Source: Laguncularia racemosa (Eukaryota > Streptophyta > Magnoliopsida > Myrtales > Combretaceae). From it: DNA of 64,000 bases. Below the pieces are notes generated by a model, which worked only from the letters and a program-made list of their open reading frames with translations, had not been told where the DNA came from and ran no database searches. The DNA is taken from contig JBBMOL010000046.1 of NCBI GenBank assembly GCA_037954665.1, positions 5,254,501-5,318,500 on the forward strand, read 5' to 3'. Positions 48,479 through 60,810 of this stretch are shown piece after piece; position 1 is the stretch's first letter, and the number at the start of each line of letters is the position of its first letter. A program made the position numbers and the translations under genes.

Positions 48479-48486
48479 ATCATAGG

Positions 48487-49229
48487 TCATAACCTACCAA
48501 AACAACCCATTGACCAATTTTGACTTCACAGTTTTTATGCTAATTTTTCTTTCTTTGTTTTTTCTTTTTACTTTTTAGAGTTAGTAATTAGTATAAAAAA
48601 GAAAATAAAATGCATGTAAAAAGATAAAAAAAAAATGGTCATTCCAAAAGTATTTCCAAAAATTCAATTATTTAAATGAAGTATTTAAAATACAAGTTCA
48701 AATTGTTCCGAAATTGTGTCTTAAAGACTAGCTATTTTAATTAAAATTGTATCTTAAAGTGATGGAAATTATTTATATATTTTTTTTAGATTTTCTTTTT
48801 TTTTTTTTAATTTTGGTCTTCTTACCTCTTTCTCAATCAATATTTATGAATTTCTCTTGATTTAATTATATTTTATTCCTTCTAATCATCCTTTTGGGTC
48901 AATTATAAGTTTTTGTTGATTTTGTTTCAATCTTGATTGTTATATCTAGAACTTTTCTTATTTTTAGAGTCACCCTTTTATATTTTACCTAAGCATTACC
49001 TAAATTTTCAACTTTTTTTTTTCTTACCTCACCTTTGTCTTTTTATATGTGTTCTATTATTTTTAAGCTTCTCTTGAGCGAGGGGTTCATCTTCTCTATC
49101 TTATGATTTTGTCCATTAGAAAATAGGGGGTCCTTTCTCTTTCTTGTCCATATTAGGTTTAATATGTTTTTTCTTCCTACTAAAGAACATATAAGTATTG
49201 ATGATTTTATCAGAGTAAAAAGATCGATA
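48487..49229. other. AT-rich intergenic DNA
   Basis: T-rich sequence with no recognisable gene or element. Confidence 0.6.
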
Positions 49230-49530
49230 GCATGTTTGATTCACTTCATAAGAGTATAATAAAATAGTAATTCATTTTCTCTAAATTTGTATACTGCATT
49301 TAATTGGTAGAATAACTATTATATAGAATTACTATTAATATAAAATGAGAAATTAAAATTCTTTTATAAGACTAAGAAAATAGTTGTTCTTTAATTTTGT
49401 TTTAGTATACTTCCATAATGATCAATAAGATTTTAAAGGAATCACAAATAATACATATTCTTTATCTATTCTATTTCGTATGAATTGTAATTCTATTCCT
49501 ACTTTCCTTTATTTCAGGAACCAAATGTGC
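49230..49530. mobile_element. Candidate MITE, about 300 bp
   Basis: The left end is GCATGTTTGATTC and the inverse complement of the right end is GCACATTTGGTTC, matching at ten of thirteen positions, each flanked by TA. This resembles plant MITEs with GTTTGGTTC-type ends. A 2-bp TA flank is weak evidence in AT-rich DNA. Confidence 0.4.
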
Positions 49531-49819
49531 TATAATTATTTTAAATAAATGGAGGAAAAGAAAAACAGAAATGTATACCATTTGAGAATTGATTCAAACT
49601 TTTAAGCTCATAAAAGAATTATGGGTGGAGTTCACAAGGTATCTGAACATGATGAGAAATATAGATAGAAAATAGAAAATGAGATGGAATGATCTATAAT
49701 ATCCATTTACATAAAGTATTTTATCTTTTTCTTTTTTATTTTAATATTCATTAAGCACTAGGTATTGATGGCAAGAAAAAAAGAATTAGATGGGGCTTCA
49801 AAGTAAGAGGTGGTTTTTA

Positions 49820-50523
49820 TAGGAAATCCACTAAAATATTGTATATTTTTTAAATAATTATAAAATAAGGTACCCTATAAACTTATTTTCAAAATAAGTG
49901 ACGAAAGTCCAGATCGAAAACACACCTTCAGCAATTTGGATTGAAGATGCATACCTGGAATGAGCCTTTAATGTACTAAACTAAAGGCTCATTTCGAGTA
50001 AACGCCTTCAGTACGTATCATGAATTTTTTTTAATAAATTTTAAATCAATTTTTATAATTTTTAAATTTATGAAAATTATTTTTTTTTGTTATTCTTATG
50101 TAAACTTTTAATTTTTTAAAACAAAAAGAAAAACTTGAAAAATTTTATCATTTGAAAAAAAAAATTATGAAAAGTTAAGTAAAGAAAATTATAAATAAAT
50201 TTTATGATTATAAAGAAGCTCTTGATAGGTAGAATATTGAGAAGTATTTCTTCAACCTAACAAGCGCTACAATTGTTTTTATGATTTTCTTTATATGATT
50301 TTTCATAAAAAAATCAATAATAAATTTTTTCAAATTAAAAATTTACATAAGAATAACAAAAAAATTATAAAAATTGATTTACAATTTATTAAAAAAAAAT
50401 TGCGATAAGTATTGAAGATACATTTCTAGTTCGCACCTTCATCACTTATTTTAAGAATAAGTTTATTAGGTACCCTATTTTGAGATTATTAAAAAAAAAA
50501 CATTATTTTAGTGAATTTCTCTA
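49820..50523. mobile_element. Foldback (long inverted repeat) element, about 700 bp
   Basis: Left arm: AAATCCACTAAAATATTGTA, then GGTACCCTATAAACTTATTT and AAAATAAGTGACGAA. Read from the right end on the minus strand, the other arm gives AAATTCACTAAAATAATG, GGTACCTAATAAACTTATTC and AAAATAAGTGATGAA in the same order. Arms are roughly 300 bp each and meet at a loop near 50190-50270. There is no coding capacity. The exact ends and the target duplication are unclear. Confidence 0.65.
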
Positions 50524-50879
50524 ATTTGTCATCATCATTTTCCAAGGCATTTCGAATTGTTTGGTCTTCACATGTTTGCTTTATGGCACATATAACTTTA
50601 AACCCTCATGTACCCTCTTTATTTACTTATCTATTTATTTTGATAGTGAGATTCATCTTTTTAATGAAATTATATCATCAATATATGATTTTAGAGCAAT
50701 CTAATACCAATATGATATCATATGTTTGAAGATATGATTTTAAATGATTGTTTGGATTTCTTTTTACATGCCACATTTTTTAGGATTTTTAAATATCTAT
50801 TTTTTTTTCTTTCCTTTTTCCATTAATAAAGTCACACCATCATGTAGGGTACATGTTAGGGAGAAAAACACTTCGTTTT

Positions 50880-53800
50880 TCACAAATTAGCCATTCAATA
50901 TAACAATAGAAATGCTATTCGTACAATATATCATGAAGACGGGTTAGTAGTAGCTTGGGATATAGAGTTTAGCAAAAGGCATTAGATTACTTTATTACTC
51001 TATTCAATAGAGGAAATGCCATCTTTCAACCAACTGCCTTAGAAGGTTTGATTAATTGGAATATTAATAATAGCCAAGTTAATTTCATTAGTGCTCTTTT
51101 GAAAAAGAATCCAAAGTTGTTTTTCTATCCCAAGCAAATGGCAAGGCCAAAGTTCTATATAAATTTTCAATCAAAATTTTCAAAAAGTATCACTTATCAT
51201 ACACAGACCAAATTGGAGTTGTTCATAAATTTCTCACTTAAGGTTTCTTACTTGAAGAATCATATAACACCATTATTTACTTGGTGCCTAAAGAATCTAA
51301 TCCCCTTTAAGATGACTAATTTTAGGCTATCTCGTATTCCAACATTATATATAAAGCTATCTTAGAGCTTCTTGCTTCTAAGATGAAGGAAGTTCTCCCT
51401 TCGCTCATTAACAAAGAGCAATTTACGTTTATCCTAAGATCTAAGGTTCTTAATGACATTTTTGTTGCTCAAGAACTATTCCATAAATATCATTTGAGTT
51501 GTAGAGCTCCATAATGCACTATAAAGGTTAGTATCTTAAAGGCTTATGACACCCTCAACTAAGTTTCTTTAGATCAAGTCCTACAAGTGATGAATTTCCA
51601 AAACCATCATCAAAAGCTCGTATCATAATGCCATCTAGGTCTAGGTTCTTTCTTAATATCAATCGAGAGCTTATTGATTATTTTCCTAACTCAAGAGGCT
51701 TAAGGCAAGATGATCCCATATCAACCATTTTATTTGTCTTAGTAATGGGAGTTCTTACTAGTTTTACTTAGAAACACTACTTCTTCCCATTGTTGTTTTG
51801 TTCATTAAAGATGCAAAGAAGACAAGATTACCCATTTATGCTTTGCGAATGACTTGATAAGTTTTTTTTTTTTTTTTTTTTTTTTGTAAAAGAGATATTG
51901 CCTCCATCTCCCTTATACATCAAGTTTTGTCATCCTTGGAAATTTATTAGGTCTTTGTGCAAGTAGCAACAAAAGCAAAATATTTTTCTTAGCTAAGTCC
52001 TCTATACTCTGTTTAGGTTTCCATGAAGATCATCTCCCTATTCATAATTGTGGGGTACCTCTTTTCTCTACCAAACTTAAAAGACAAGATTGTGATGCTT
52101 TATTAGAGAAGGGAATAATGTCACATTTGATCTCTGAATTTTACTCATTTTACAATTAATTATCTAAAGTTTAAAAGTGTTACTTTATTATCTAATATTA
52201 ATTTTTGAGGCCATCTATACTATCTATACTAACCTATCTTCCTCCATCATACATGCGGGCACATAGCTTGGAAAGTATTGGCCCAATCAAAGCATGAAAC
52301 TCATGGTATAATGCACATCAAGCCCATATTTGCCCCATAAGTCTTACCACTAACTAGTGGTGCCCTCAAAATAGCCTCTTATCTTATATTATATACTAGG
52401 ATGAAGTCTATGAAACAAGTAATATGAGACAAGTAAGAATAGGAAACAGGAAAAAAATGTACACATGCATGCACCACTTTGCCACTCAATTTCATGCACT
52501 AATTCACTCATAAAACAAACACCCAAGCATGACACTATCCTATGAGAGCTATTCAAATGTACAAAAACTTTTCCATAAACATGATTGACACATGATCAAA
52601 TCAAGTGGCAAAGTGATTATGCGTGTACATTTCCACTTATTTCACAGACTTGTCTCATATTACTTGCTTTATGGACTTCAACATAATATATAGTATAAGA
52701 TAGAATAAGCTATTGTTTGAGGATGCCACTAGTTGGTGGTAAGAATTATAAGGGCATGTATAGGCTTGATATGTGTTAGACCATGGGCTTCATGCTTTGC
52801 TTGGGATGACACTAAGCTTGTACATGCCCAAACCCTTTTTCTTAAGAACAATATATTAATAATGATAGTGATAATAATAAATAAATAGAATTATATGGCA
52901 TTTTAAAGTTACATATGTCTCTTGTGGCATGTGTCAGTCTTTTATAAGTTAGTAGTGGCCATGTGTCTAATGGATGAAGACTGAATTAATATAGGTAGAA
53001 TAGATAACCTCAAAAAGATAGATTATGTAGTAAACTAACACTTTTAAATTTCAATTAGTTAATTGCAAAAATAAGCAATGTTCAAATACTAATTGTAGCA
53101 TTATCCTTTAGAAAAAAATCTCAAGCCACATCACATCTTTAACTATTGAATTCCTTTTCTATGGAGGCTATCCTTAACTCATCAAATTAGTCATGTTCTT
53201 TATGCAAGTATATTCAGTTGTTGTATTCATTCTCCCTACAAAAATAATCAATAATATTAAACAATTAATGAGGAACCTTTTTGAGGAGTGGGTGGCTAAA
53301 TATCTCAAAGAAGGCTAAACTATTAGGGGGATGTTGTTTGTTTGCATATCATAGATGGAGGGTTATGTATTCCTGAACTAAAAACTTGGAATAAGGTGGC
53401 CTTACTAAAACGTATATAACATCTTTACAGGAATGGAGTGACTAACTTTTAGGTTAATTAGATTTAATTCTATATTTTGAAAGGTGCATGATTTTGGACT
53501 CTAAAATGTTCATGCATCTTCTCATGGAGCTAAAAGAAACTTCTTAAGCTCTATTCATTAGCCTATGCTCTATTTCATTAGAAGGTGGAAGATGGGATCT
53601 CCCTTTCCATATCTTTATGGACTCAAAATTTAGTTTGCATATTGCTCTCTTATGGATATATATATAATGCTAGGGAAATTGCTAACTTGGGCTTTCCTTT
53701 AGATACCCATTCGTGTTCTCTAAATCATGGTAATTAATGGGCATTGTCCATTGGCAATTTTAGGAAAACTTCTCTATCCCCTCCTTTGAATATCCTAATG

Positions 53801-53980
53801 CTGCTACAATAGATGTCTCATCTTAGATATTCACCTCTTCTAGTATCTTTTTCATGAAGAGTGCTTATGACACTCTAGAAGCCCATGCTCCGGAGTCAAC
53901 TGATGGAGAGTTGTATGGTGTTCGAAGTTCATCCCACACTACTCTTTCATTCTTTGGCTGCCTTAGAATCATGAGCTTTA
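50880..53980 (+). pseudogene. LINE ORF2 (reverse transcriptase) remnant, interrupted
   Basis: In order, with many stops and frame changes: an N-terminal RT phrase near 51215-51285; KMKEVLPSLINKEQFTFIL (about 51380-51440); VAQELFHKYHLSCRAP; KVSILKAYDTLN; LQVMNFQ (about 51580-51600); and KRDIASISLIHQVLSSLE near 51890. Then come LPIHNCGVPLFSTKLKRQDC and DALLEK (to about 52110). After a 996-bp insertion the LINE reading resumes with ISSHITSLTIEFLFYGGYP near 53118 and continues to about 53980. Domain order matches plant LINE RT. ORF1 and the endonuclease are not seen. Confidence 0.75.
52111..53106. mobile_element. Foldback Mutator-like (MULE-type) element, 996 bp, in the LINE
   Basis: Two inverted arms of about 440 bp meet near 52545. 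A perfect 19-base pair of complements (CAAGTAATATGAGACAAGT at 52416-52434 and its inverse at 52648-52666) and further matched tracts (AAAGCATGAARCYCATGGT, ACTTTGCCACT, TTTAAAAGTGTTA) show the fold. The left end is GGGAATAATGTCAC and the inverse complement of the right end is GGATAATGCTAC. Flanking nonamers ATTAGAGAA (52102-52110) and TTTAGAAAA (53107-53115) agree at seven of nine positions, as expected for Mutator-type target duplications. It interrupts the LINE RT frame exactly between adjoining codons. There is no transposase. Confidence 0.75.
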
Positions 53981-54489
53981 CACTATACCCTCGACAAGGT
54001 ATACACTGTAAGCCAAGTTGAATCATGATTCTTACTTTACATTCCTTTTCATGAAACTATATTTGACTTCTGTATATCAATCTCATTGAAATAGTGGTTA
54101 CATTTTTAATTATCTCATGAATTGTGTGAGTACATATCTAGTTTTCTAAATTTTATCAATTGTATGGTCAAGGAAATAAAATTTTGTTTGAATATGAGGA
54201 GGTAAGAAACCAATGAAAGAAAGAATATTAGAGTTTGTTATAAATTATTTGGTTAATTAAAATGAAGTTAAAGTGGTGAAAGATAGAGTTCTATTTTTTA
54301 TAGACATATAAAGTACCTCTATATCAAATTTGTTATTTAATTTAAAGGTGTGTTCCATTTATTCTTAATTTTTGTCTATTAAAAGGTACAAAATTAGATG
54401 CTAAACTTATAATTTTTGTGTATATACATACAAATTAGAAATAATAATGTGAATACCATAAATACATAGGTGTTATATTTGAAAAGAGA
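53981..54489. other. AT-rich spacer, no feature recognised
   Basis: Sequence between the LINE remnant and the Athila-like remnant without coding motifs. Confidence 0.5.
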
Positions 54490-56320
54490 CATCCTTTGTA
54501 ACAAGTTGTATACTGGCTTTGTGATCTTGAAGATGTCCTTAATAACCTTCTATAGAAGCCAACACATCTTAAAATTTTTATAATCCATTTAAAAGATAAG
54601 AATGGCATCTTCTCTACGATTACAATTTCGATCTTTCTCTTATTTATCTTTAACCATCTTACAAAGACCTTGTGTCATAGTATTACTACTATTGCCATAA
54701 TGAATTAGCACTTCTCTTAATTTAATACCATATTGGTTTACTTGCATTTTTCAATATTAGCTCTAATTTTGGAAAATAGTGGTCAAAAGAGTTGCCAAAA
54801 ACATAAAAATCATCCATAATTACCTCATTTTCTTCTACCATGAATGTCTTAAATGATGCTCATCATGCAACACTAAAAGTTGGTAGAATGTCTTAAATGA
54901 TGCTCATCATGCAACACTAAAAGTTGGTAGATGTATTGTAAAGTTCAAAAACTATCCTTTCATAACAAACATCCTATAGGAATAGGGACACGTTATCTTT
55001 TCTTGATGTTTTGGTGGTACTGATATTTGCTTGGAGCCTATATGGTTATCTAAAAAAAGTAATACTAATGTAATGCCAATCTATTTACCATATAATAGAT
55101 GAAGGAAAGTAGGAAAGACATCGATGGCTCCAATGTTTATACTAGTCAAATTGCTTCTAACTATCTTTTTCTTGAGTGGTTCTAACCTCTTAGTTGCATT
55201 CTTGATTCACTTATCTTCAAGTTCATTGTACATTAATCATACTTTATTTGGGTCATCTAGTTAGTGTGCAAAAGTCTATTGCTTCTTGTAACTTGAACCT
55301 AAAACACTCCTCTGAATTAGTAAAGTATTTGATTGATTCGAAGACATTAAATGTTACCTTCTGTTCTTATATATCCTCATGGTTAGGTTTCTCTTTATAC
55401 ATTAATTAGTGTGCTAATTGTAGCATGAAAGGTTGTTCTAAGATGATTGATAGCTCTCTACCTTCTTTCATATCAAAGATCTTGAAGTCAACCATGAAAT
55501 CAACTCCTTAATTTCTACAACCACATCTTCAATTACCTCTCATAGATGATTAACCAATCTGCTGTTGCCAATTGTAAGTTGTAGTAAGATTCAATCTATT
55601 TTCTAAAAAAAAAAAAAAGATAGGGACATTATATTAAAAGTACCTTTGTTACAAAAAGCTTTACTTGAAAAGACATGTGACATTAAAGCATGGTAGTATT
55701 AATCTTCTTAGGTTTTTAGATTGAGCAAGAGTTTTCAATAAGGAGTCTTACAACTCTTCTTAAAGAATGGTATCATCCCTTGGTTTTCCAGATTCCTCTT
55801 CTTGAAAGGATTGCCCTTCCCAAATTTTGCATAGCTAGATTTACTTTAATGCTTTTGTAAGTGGTATGTTGATAAATAGCTTTTTGAAAATCTTAAGAAT
55901 TTCAAGAATTGCTTATAGTCATTTGCTTTCTCTAACCTTTAAGGAAATAATGGAAATGGATACTAAGTATGTTGAAATAACTTCTCTCTCCACTCTTTAT
56001 TCCATTCATTGAATTCCTTGTTCATGTGTTTACTAACTAGTTTTCCTCTTGGTTCTTCTTGGTTGTTGCCTTCTTCATCATCAACCCTTATCTCCTCAAT
56101 GGTTGGCTCATATTCTATATTTTTAACTTTCTTACTACTTTGCAAAGCTATTGATTCACATTACTCCTTACATTTTAGATTTACTTCAATTTTACTAAAT
56201 GACAATCCTTGAGGTCGAGATGCTATAATTGATAACATATAATCAACTTGCATTCTAAGCATTTGATGCTTACATTTTGCAAGGAGAATGGAGATTATCC
56301 AAAGCATGTCATTGACACCC
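54490..56320 (-). pseudogene. Athila-like Ty3/gypsy gag-pol remnant
   Basis: On the minus strand, from right to left: a charged frame 56145-55963 (EEGNNQEEPRGKLVSKHMNK) like the acidic Athila gag end, a KYAKFLKAIY phrase near 55850 and a protease-region phrase (VNHLREVIEDVVVEIKELIS near 55560-55500). Then come RT pieces matching PPKHQEKITCPY (about 55010), VFGNSFDHC-like text (about 54755) and ITKPVYNLLQ (about 54515). Stops and frameshifts abound. LTRs were not located. Confidence 0.6.
54843..54930. repeat. Perfect 44-bp tandem duplication
   Basis: Units 54843-54886 and 54887-54930 are identical, starting AATGTCTTAAATGATGCTC. The duplication lies inside the Athila-like remnant and arose after that copy was already dead or helped to kill it (44 is not a multiple of three). 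Confidence 0.95.
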
Positions 56321-58013
56321 GTTTTTGAAAGTCGAAAAAGAATTTTGTAAAATTTAGAAGGTGAGTTGACGATATTTTACTAATTATTTTTTATTTTTAT
56401 AATTTTTATTGCAAGATGTTAAAAATAAGTATAGAATAACAAACAATAATAGTAACTTTGACAAGAAAATAAATAGAATTAAGAGAGGAAGATAACGTTG
56501 AGATGTATATGAGAGTTTGATCACTTTTGTTTTACTCTTCTCTATTTTAGCTTTATATTTTATCAAATTTTGTTCACTATTCTAATACATGTACATACAT
56601 ACATGTATGCATAGATACTTTCAACCCCTTTTGACTCGATAAAGTTATAAAAACTTTTCTTTTGACATCTCACAAAAATATCCCCTGCTAAAGCCACATA
56701 GCATAACCCTCTCATACGACGGCAAGCTATTTGAAAATTTTTCAAAATAATTATATGAGCATGATAAAGGTCAAGAATTTTGAGATAATGGTGAAGAATA
56801 ATTTGATTGTTTTATAGTATTATTTTAAGATAGTTTCCATTAATTTCAAACTTGTATTTTAAGCGTTTTCATCTTTCAAAAAAATTATTTTATGAAATAT
56901 CAATTCCCCTTGTGAAACAAATCGTATTAATTTTAGGGAAAAAAAAAACTAAATTTAACATTATATAAATGAGATTAAATTTTTTATAAAAAAATAATCT
57001 ATTGAAGAATTATTTGTACTTTGTACTTATGATATTTACTTTCCATAAAACTAATTTGAAATATGCTTTGGATATTTTATTTGAGATATTAAAAAATTAA
57101 ATTCAACATATTTCATAAGCACTTATTAATGATACTTTCTATAACTTATAATGGAATTTGTCCAATTTTTATTAGTAACTTGTCTTTTACAAGATTTTGA
57201 TATATAATAATCATTCTATTATTTCTTACTAGTGATTTTGAGTCTTTAAGATGATTAACTTATAAAGATTACTCCAATCACTTATGGATTTTGATTTGTA
57301 ATGAAAACTAGGAACAAAATTTTTACAACTTTCTTTTCCTATAACTTCGTAGTGATAATCCCACCCATGCATTGATATGAACCATCACTACTATTCTATG
57401 AAATGTTTAGGCGACTGCTCCATCCCGAGCTATATGTGTTGGAATATAGGATCCTCCCAATTTTAGGAGCAGTTGAAGACCAACTATGGATGGAGGAAAA
57501 TGCATTTGTAATGTGTATGCTCTAACTTTTAAAAATTGAATTGAGAGTGATTACATGACTTAATTAAATAAACTAATTATAAAACCTATAAAGACTTTAT
57601 GATACATGCCTTTCTTTTATTGAAAAATATGATTGTTGTATATATAGAATCACCATGCGCTTTGTTATTTTTGCATCCACTTTTCCATATTTTAGGAGTT
57701 AAAAATTGTAAGCAAATAAATAGCATTTACTTAAAAATATAAACGAAACAAAATAAAGAAAGAAGGTAGGTTTTAGGGAAGCGGGGATGAAGCTTTTTTT
57801 TTTCCCATGGTAAAAGAGTTGATTCACCTTTATATTGCTAAGTATACCTATTTTAATTCAAAAATTAATTGGTCTTGTTATAGAAATTTATGATAAAATT
57901 ACTAGACTTTGATAACTTTGATTATATCATTGAAGTTAAGGAGGCTGAAGATGGGGGGAAATGGAAAAGGTAAAGAGAAAATTACTAATACTATAACAAA
58001 AAAAAAAAAAAAA
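56321..58013. other. AT-rich intergenic DNA
   Basis: No gene is recognised. A short palindrome-rich run, ATGTACATACATACATGTAT, lies at about 56588-56607. Confidence 0.55.
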
Positions 58014-60810
58014 CAAAAGAGGGGGCTATGGATACTTTTGCAACAACAATACCAGAACATGACGTAAAGATGAGAAAGAAGGGAAAATTGAAAGGAATCT
58101 CTATGAATGATGCTTATGACAAACAAAAAAGGGAGTAAACTTGCCAATATATAGGTTGTTTCTTTTATCAAGCAAGCATTCCATTTAATGTCATGTCCTT
58201 AATTCATTTAAATGGATGATTAAAGCCATTAGTTAATACAAACCAAATATGAAACTTTCAAGTTATCATGAATCAAGAGATTCACTTCTCAAGAAAGAAG
58301 TAGAAAATACTAATGGATTGCTTCAAAAGTACAAATAAACTTAGATGAGTATTGGTTGTTTAATTATGTCGCATGGTTGGCTAAGTCGAACTTATTGAAG
58401 TTTGATAAACTTTTTAATCAATTGACCTGTGGGAATGATATTTGTGAGATTTGTAGATGTATCATCTCATATGAAAACTAAAAAAAAATAAAAAATACTT
58501 GCTTTATTAGACAAGTTTGTGGATGAGATTGAAGAAGCAATGTTGTTGAAATGATAATCAATAATGAATCCGATTATATTTTAACAAGTAAGCTTTATTT
58601 TCTAATTTAAAATACATTAATTATTACAATATAATCATGCTATCCTTATAATATTATTTATGTTTTTTTTTAATATCATGACTTAGGGACATAAACTATA
58701 AAAAGCTATTAGCTGACAAAAAATGGTAATTGAGAAGCTCCTTTTCATAGAAAAAGTAATGTGCATTCTTTTAAGAATGCATTTCATTATATCTTAATTT
58801 CCTTATTCAATCCTCCTTTTGCATATATGTGTTAATATGGAAGTTATTGGAAGTAAAAAGGCCACATTGTTTTGGACACCATATGCTACTTATTGTTTGG
58901 ATTTCATGTTAAAGGATATTTAATCTTTCTTATCTTATAATGTATTTATAAGCATAAAAATTGTTTGAGAGCTATGTTTACTTTAGATAGGTGAACTTCT
59001 TGCAAGTGGCAAAATTAGTGAAGAGCAAAATGGTATGCAATATAGATAGTGAGTAAAAAAAAAAAAAGCTATTGGTTGTGTAGGGGACTAAATTTGTATT
59101 GGGCTAAGCCCACTACTAATTTATTATTTATTTAGGTTTAACTCTTTAGGTTAAGTGACGGGGTTTAGAGAGTCTTGTCTATATTTGAGATGATTTAAGG
59201 AGATGTGGCTTGATGGGTTTTGAACAAAGATCGTTAGATTGGCCTATCTATTCTCAACCTCTCTTAGATAGGCTTGCACACTTAATAAGGCAAGCTATTG
59301 ACCTTGGTCTCATTGCAAGTTCATTAGGATAACCTTGAATGAGTAAGTTTAATTTTATCCATTGATCATTAATGTGATTTGACAAATGTTATTTGGCTTA
59401 AGAGTCTATAAAATACTCAACCATGCCTCCTTATTTAAGGACTTCAAAAGCTTTGGAGATTAGAGAAACAATGTACAATTCCTTGATATCTCTGTTCTCA
59501 AAGATTAAAGTGAAGTTTAAGACAATGGGACCGCCTACAATAGTTAAGACATTGGGACCGCCTATTCCTTCTCCTAGCCACTTCTTTCTAAGTCCTCTTT
59601 TGAAGTGTTATTTATGCTTCACTCGTTTGATATTACTTGGAGTGCGAGACTGACATAGCAATCCACATGATAGTGTTAACCAAAACCCTATACCTGCAAA
59701 TTATATCTATGAAGTTATGGATAGAGCAAAGAAGTATATTGAAAAATTGTTTCATTGTGATGAAGAGAAGCATGTGGAAGTGAGCAAGATTATTAATGAT
59801 AGGTGAAATTGTCAATTAAACCATCACTTGCATGTAGCTAGCCATTTCTTAAATCTTAGTAATTTTTATTTCAACCCAAACATGGAGTTTGATTAGGAAG
59901 TCATTTTAGGATTTTATGTTATCATTAAGATATTCATTCCTCAATCATAAATACAAGCTAAGATAATTAGGGAAATATTTGTTTATAAGCATGTTGAAGG
60001 CTTTTTGGAATCCAATTTTGCCATAAGGCCAAGGAAGATAAATGCACTAGTTAACTAGGACAAATGTTTTATTAAAACAATAATTTTGTTTAGTAACTAA
60101 TTTTTTTTTCAATGTACATAGCTAAATAAAGGGGGTTGTATGGAAGGTTTACTTTGAACTTACAACATTTTGTAGTCAAGGTTTTGAGCTCATGCGGTTC
60201 ATTAAGATGCAGAAGAAATTGGAGCATGTCTAAGTAATTAACTATCTTACAATTTTAATTTAAGTGCAATTTCTACATGCAATAATATTAACCATTATTA
60301 ATGTAATTATTTGTGCATATACATAAGAAGAGGAGAAACAAACTTGTCTAAAAGCATCTGAATGATTTAGTTTTTACTAAGTACCATTGAGCTCCTAAAA
60401 CTCAATATGATCAGCATGACATAATTGATTTAGTATCATTAGATGATATTGATGAGAACAATGAGTGGTTGATTGAAAAATAGGTGTTGATTCATTTATT
60501 GAGAGGGATAATGAATTGGTATTAGCAGATAGTGACTTGACATAGTGTGATGTTTCAAAAGTTGCTAGAGTTGATTAACCATGAAGGAATATTAGATCAC
60601 AAGCACAATATATAACAATATTTAGGATCCATCAAGTAGGGAAATTATTAGAAATAAGGAGGAAAAAGCTATGAGTAATAATATGGAAGAAGACATTGAT
60701 GAATCCGAGAGTAGGAATAATGAGAATAATGATGATTTGGATGGTGTCGATTATGAGGAGGGATCAAATCTAGTGAATCTCTCTCTCTCTTTCTTTCATC
60801 TTGTAAAGAA
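58014..60810 (+). pseudogene. hAT-superfamily transposase gene, decayed
   Basis: In order: GYGYFCNNN / MDTFATT-type start and MNDAYDKQKRE (58020-58140); SSKHSI, KWMIKAIS and LLKKEVENTNGLLQKYK (58165-58340), which are DUF659-like; SHGWLS and SLINFLIN; and DKFVDEIEEA (58520). An intron-like GTAAGC starts near 58591. LFWTPYATYCLDFMLKDI follows (58873-58926). After a poorly coding stretch come YIYEVMDRAKKYIEKLFHCD (59705-59765) and HHLHVASHFLNLSNFYFNPN (59822-59880). Near 60165-60225 there is a C-terminal dimerisation remnant, RRNWSMS, and DENNEWLIEK lies at 60455. Transposase would cut and paste the element; many stops preclude that here. Terminal repeats were not found. Confidence 0.8.
59519..59564 (+). 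repeat. Spaced repeat of a 19-bp unit, 27-bp period
   Basis: AAGACAATGGGACCGCCTA (59519-59537) and AAGACATTGGGACCGCCTA (59546-59564) differ at one base. The sequence would read T-M-G-P-P and T-L-G-P-P if translated. Confidence 0.85.

Noticed and set aside
57902..58171. 89-codon hydrophobic minus-strand frame
   Set aside because: It is antisense to the start of the hAT transposase relic and owes its hydrophobicity to poly-A on the other strand.
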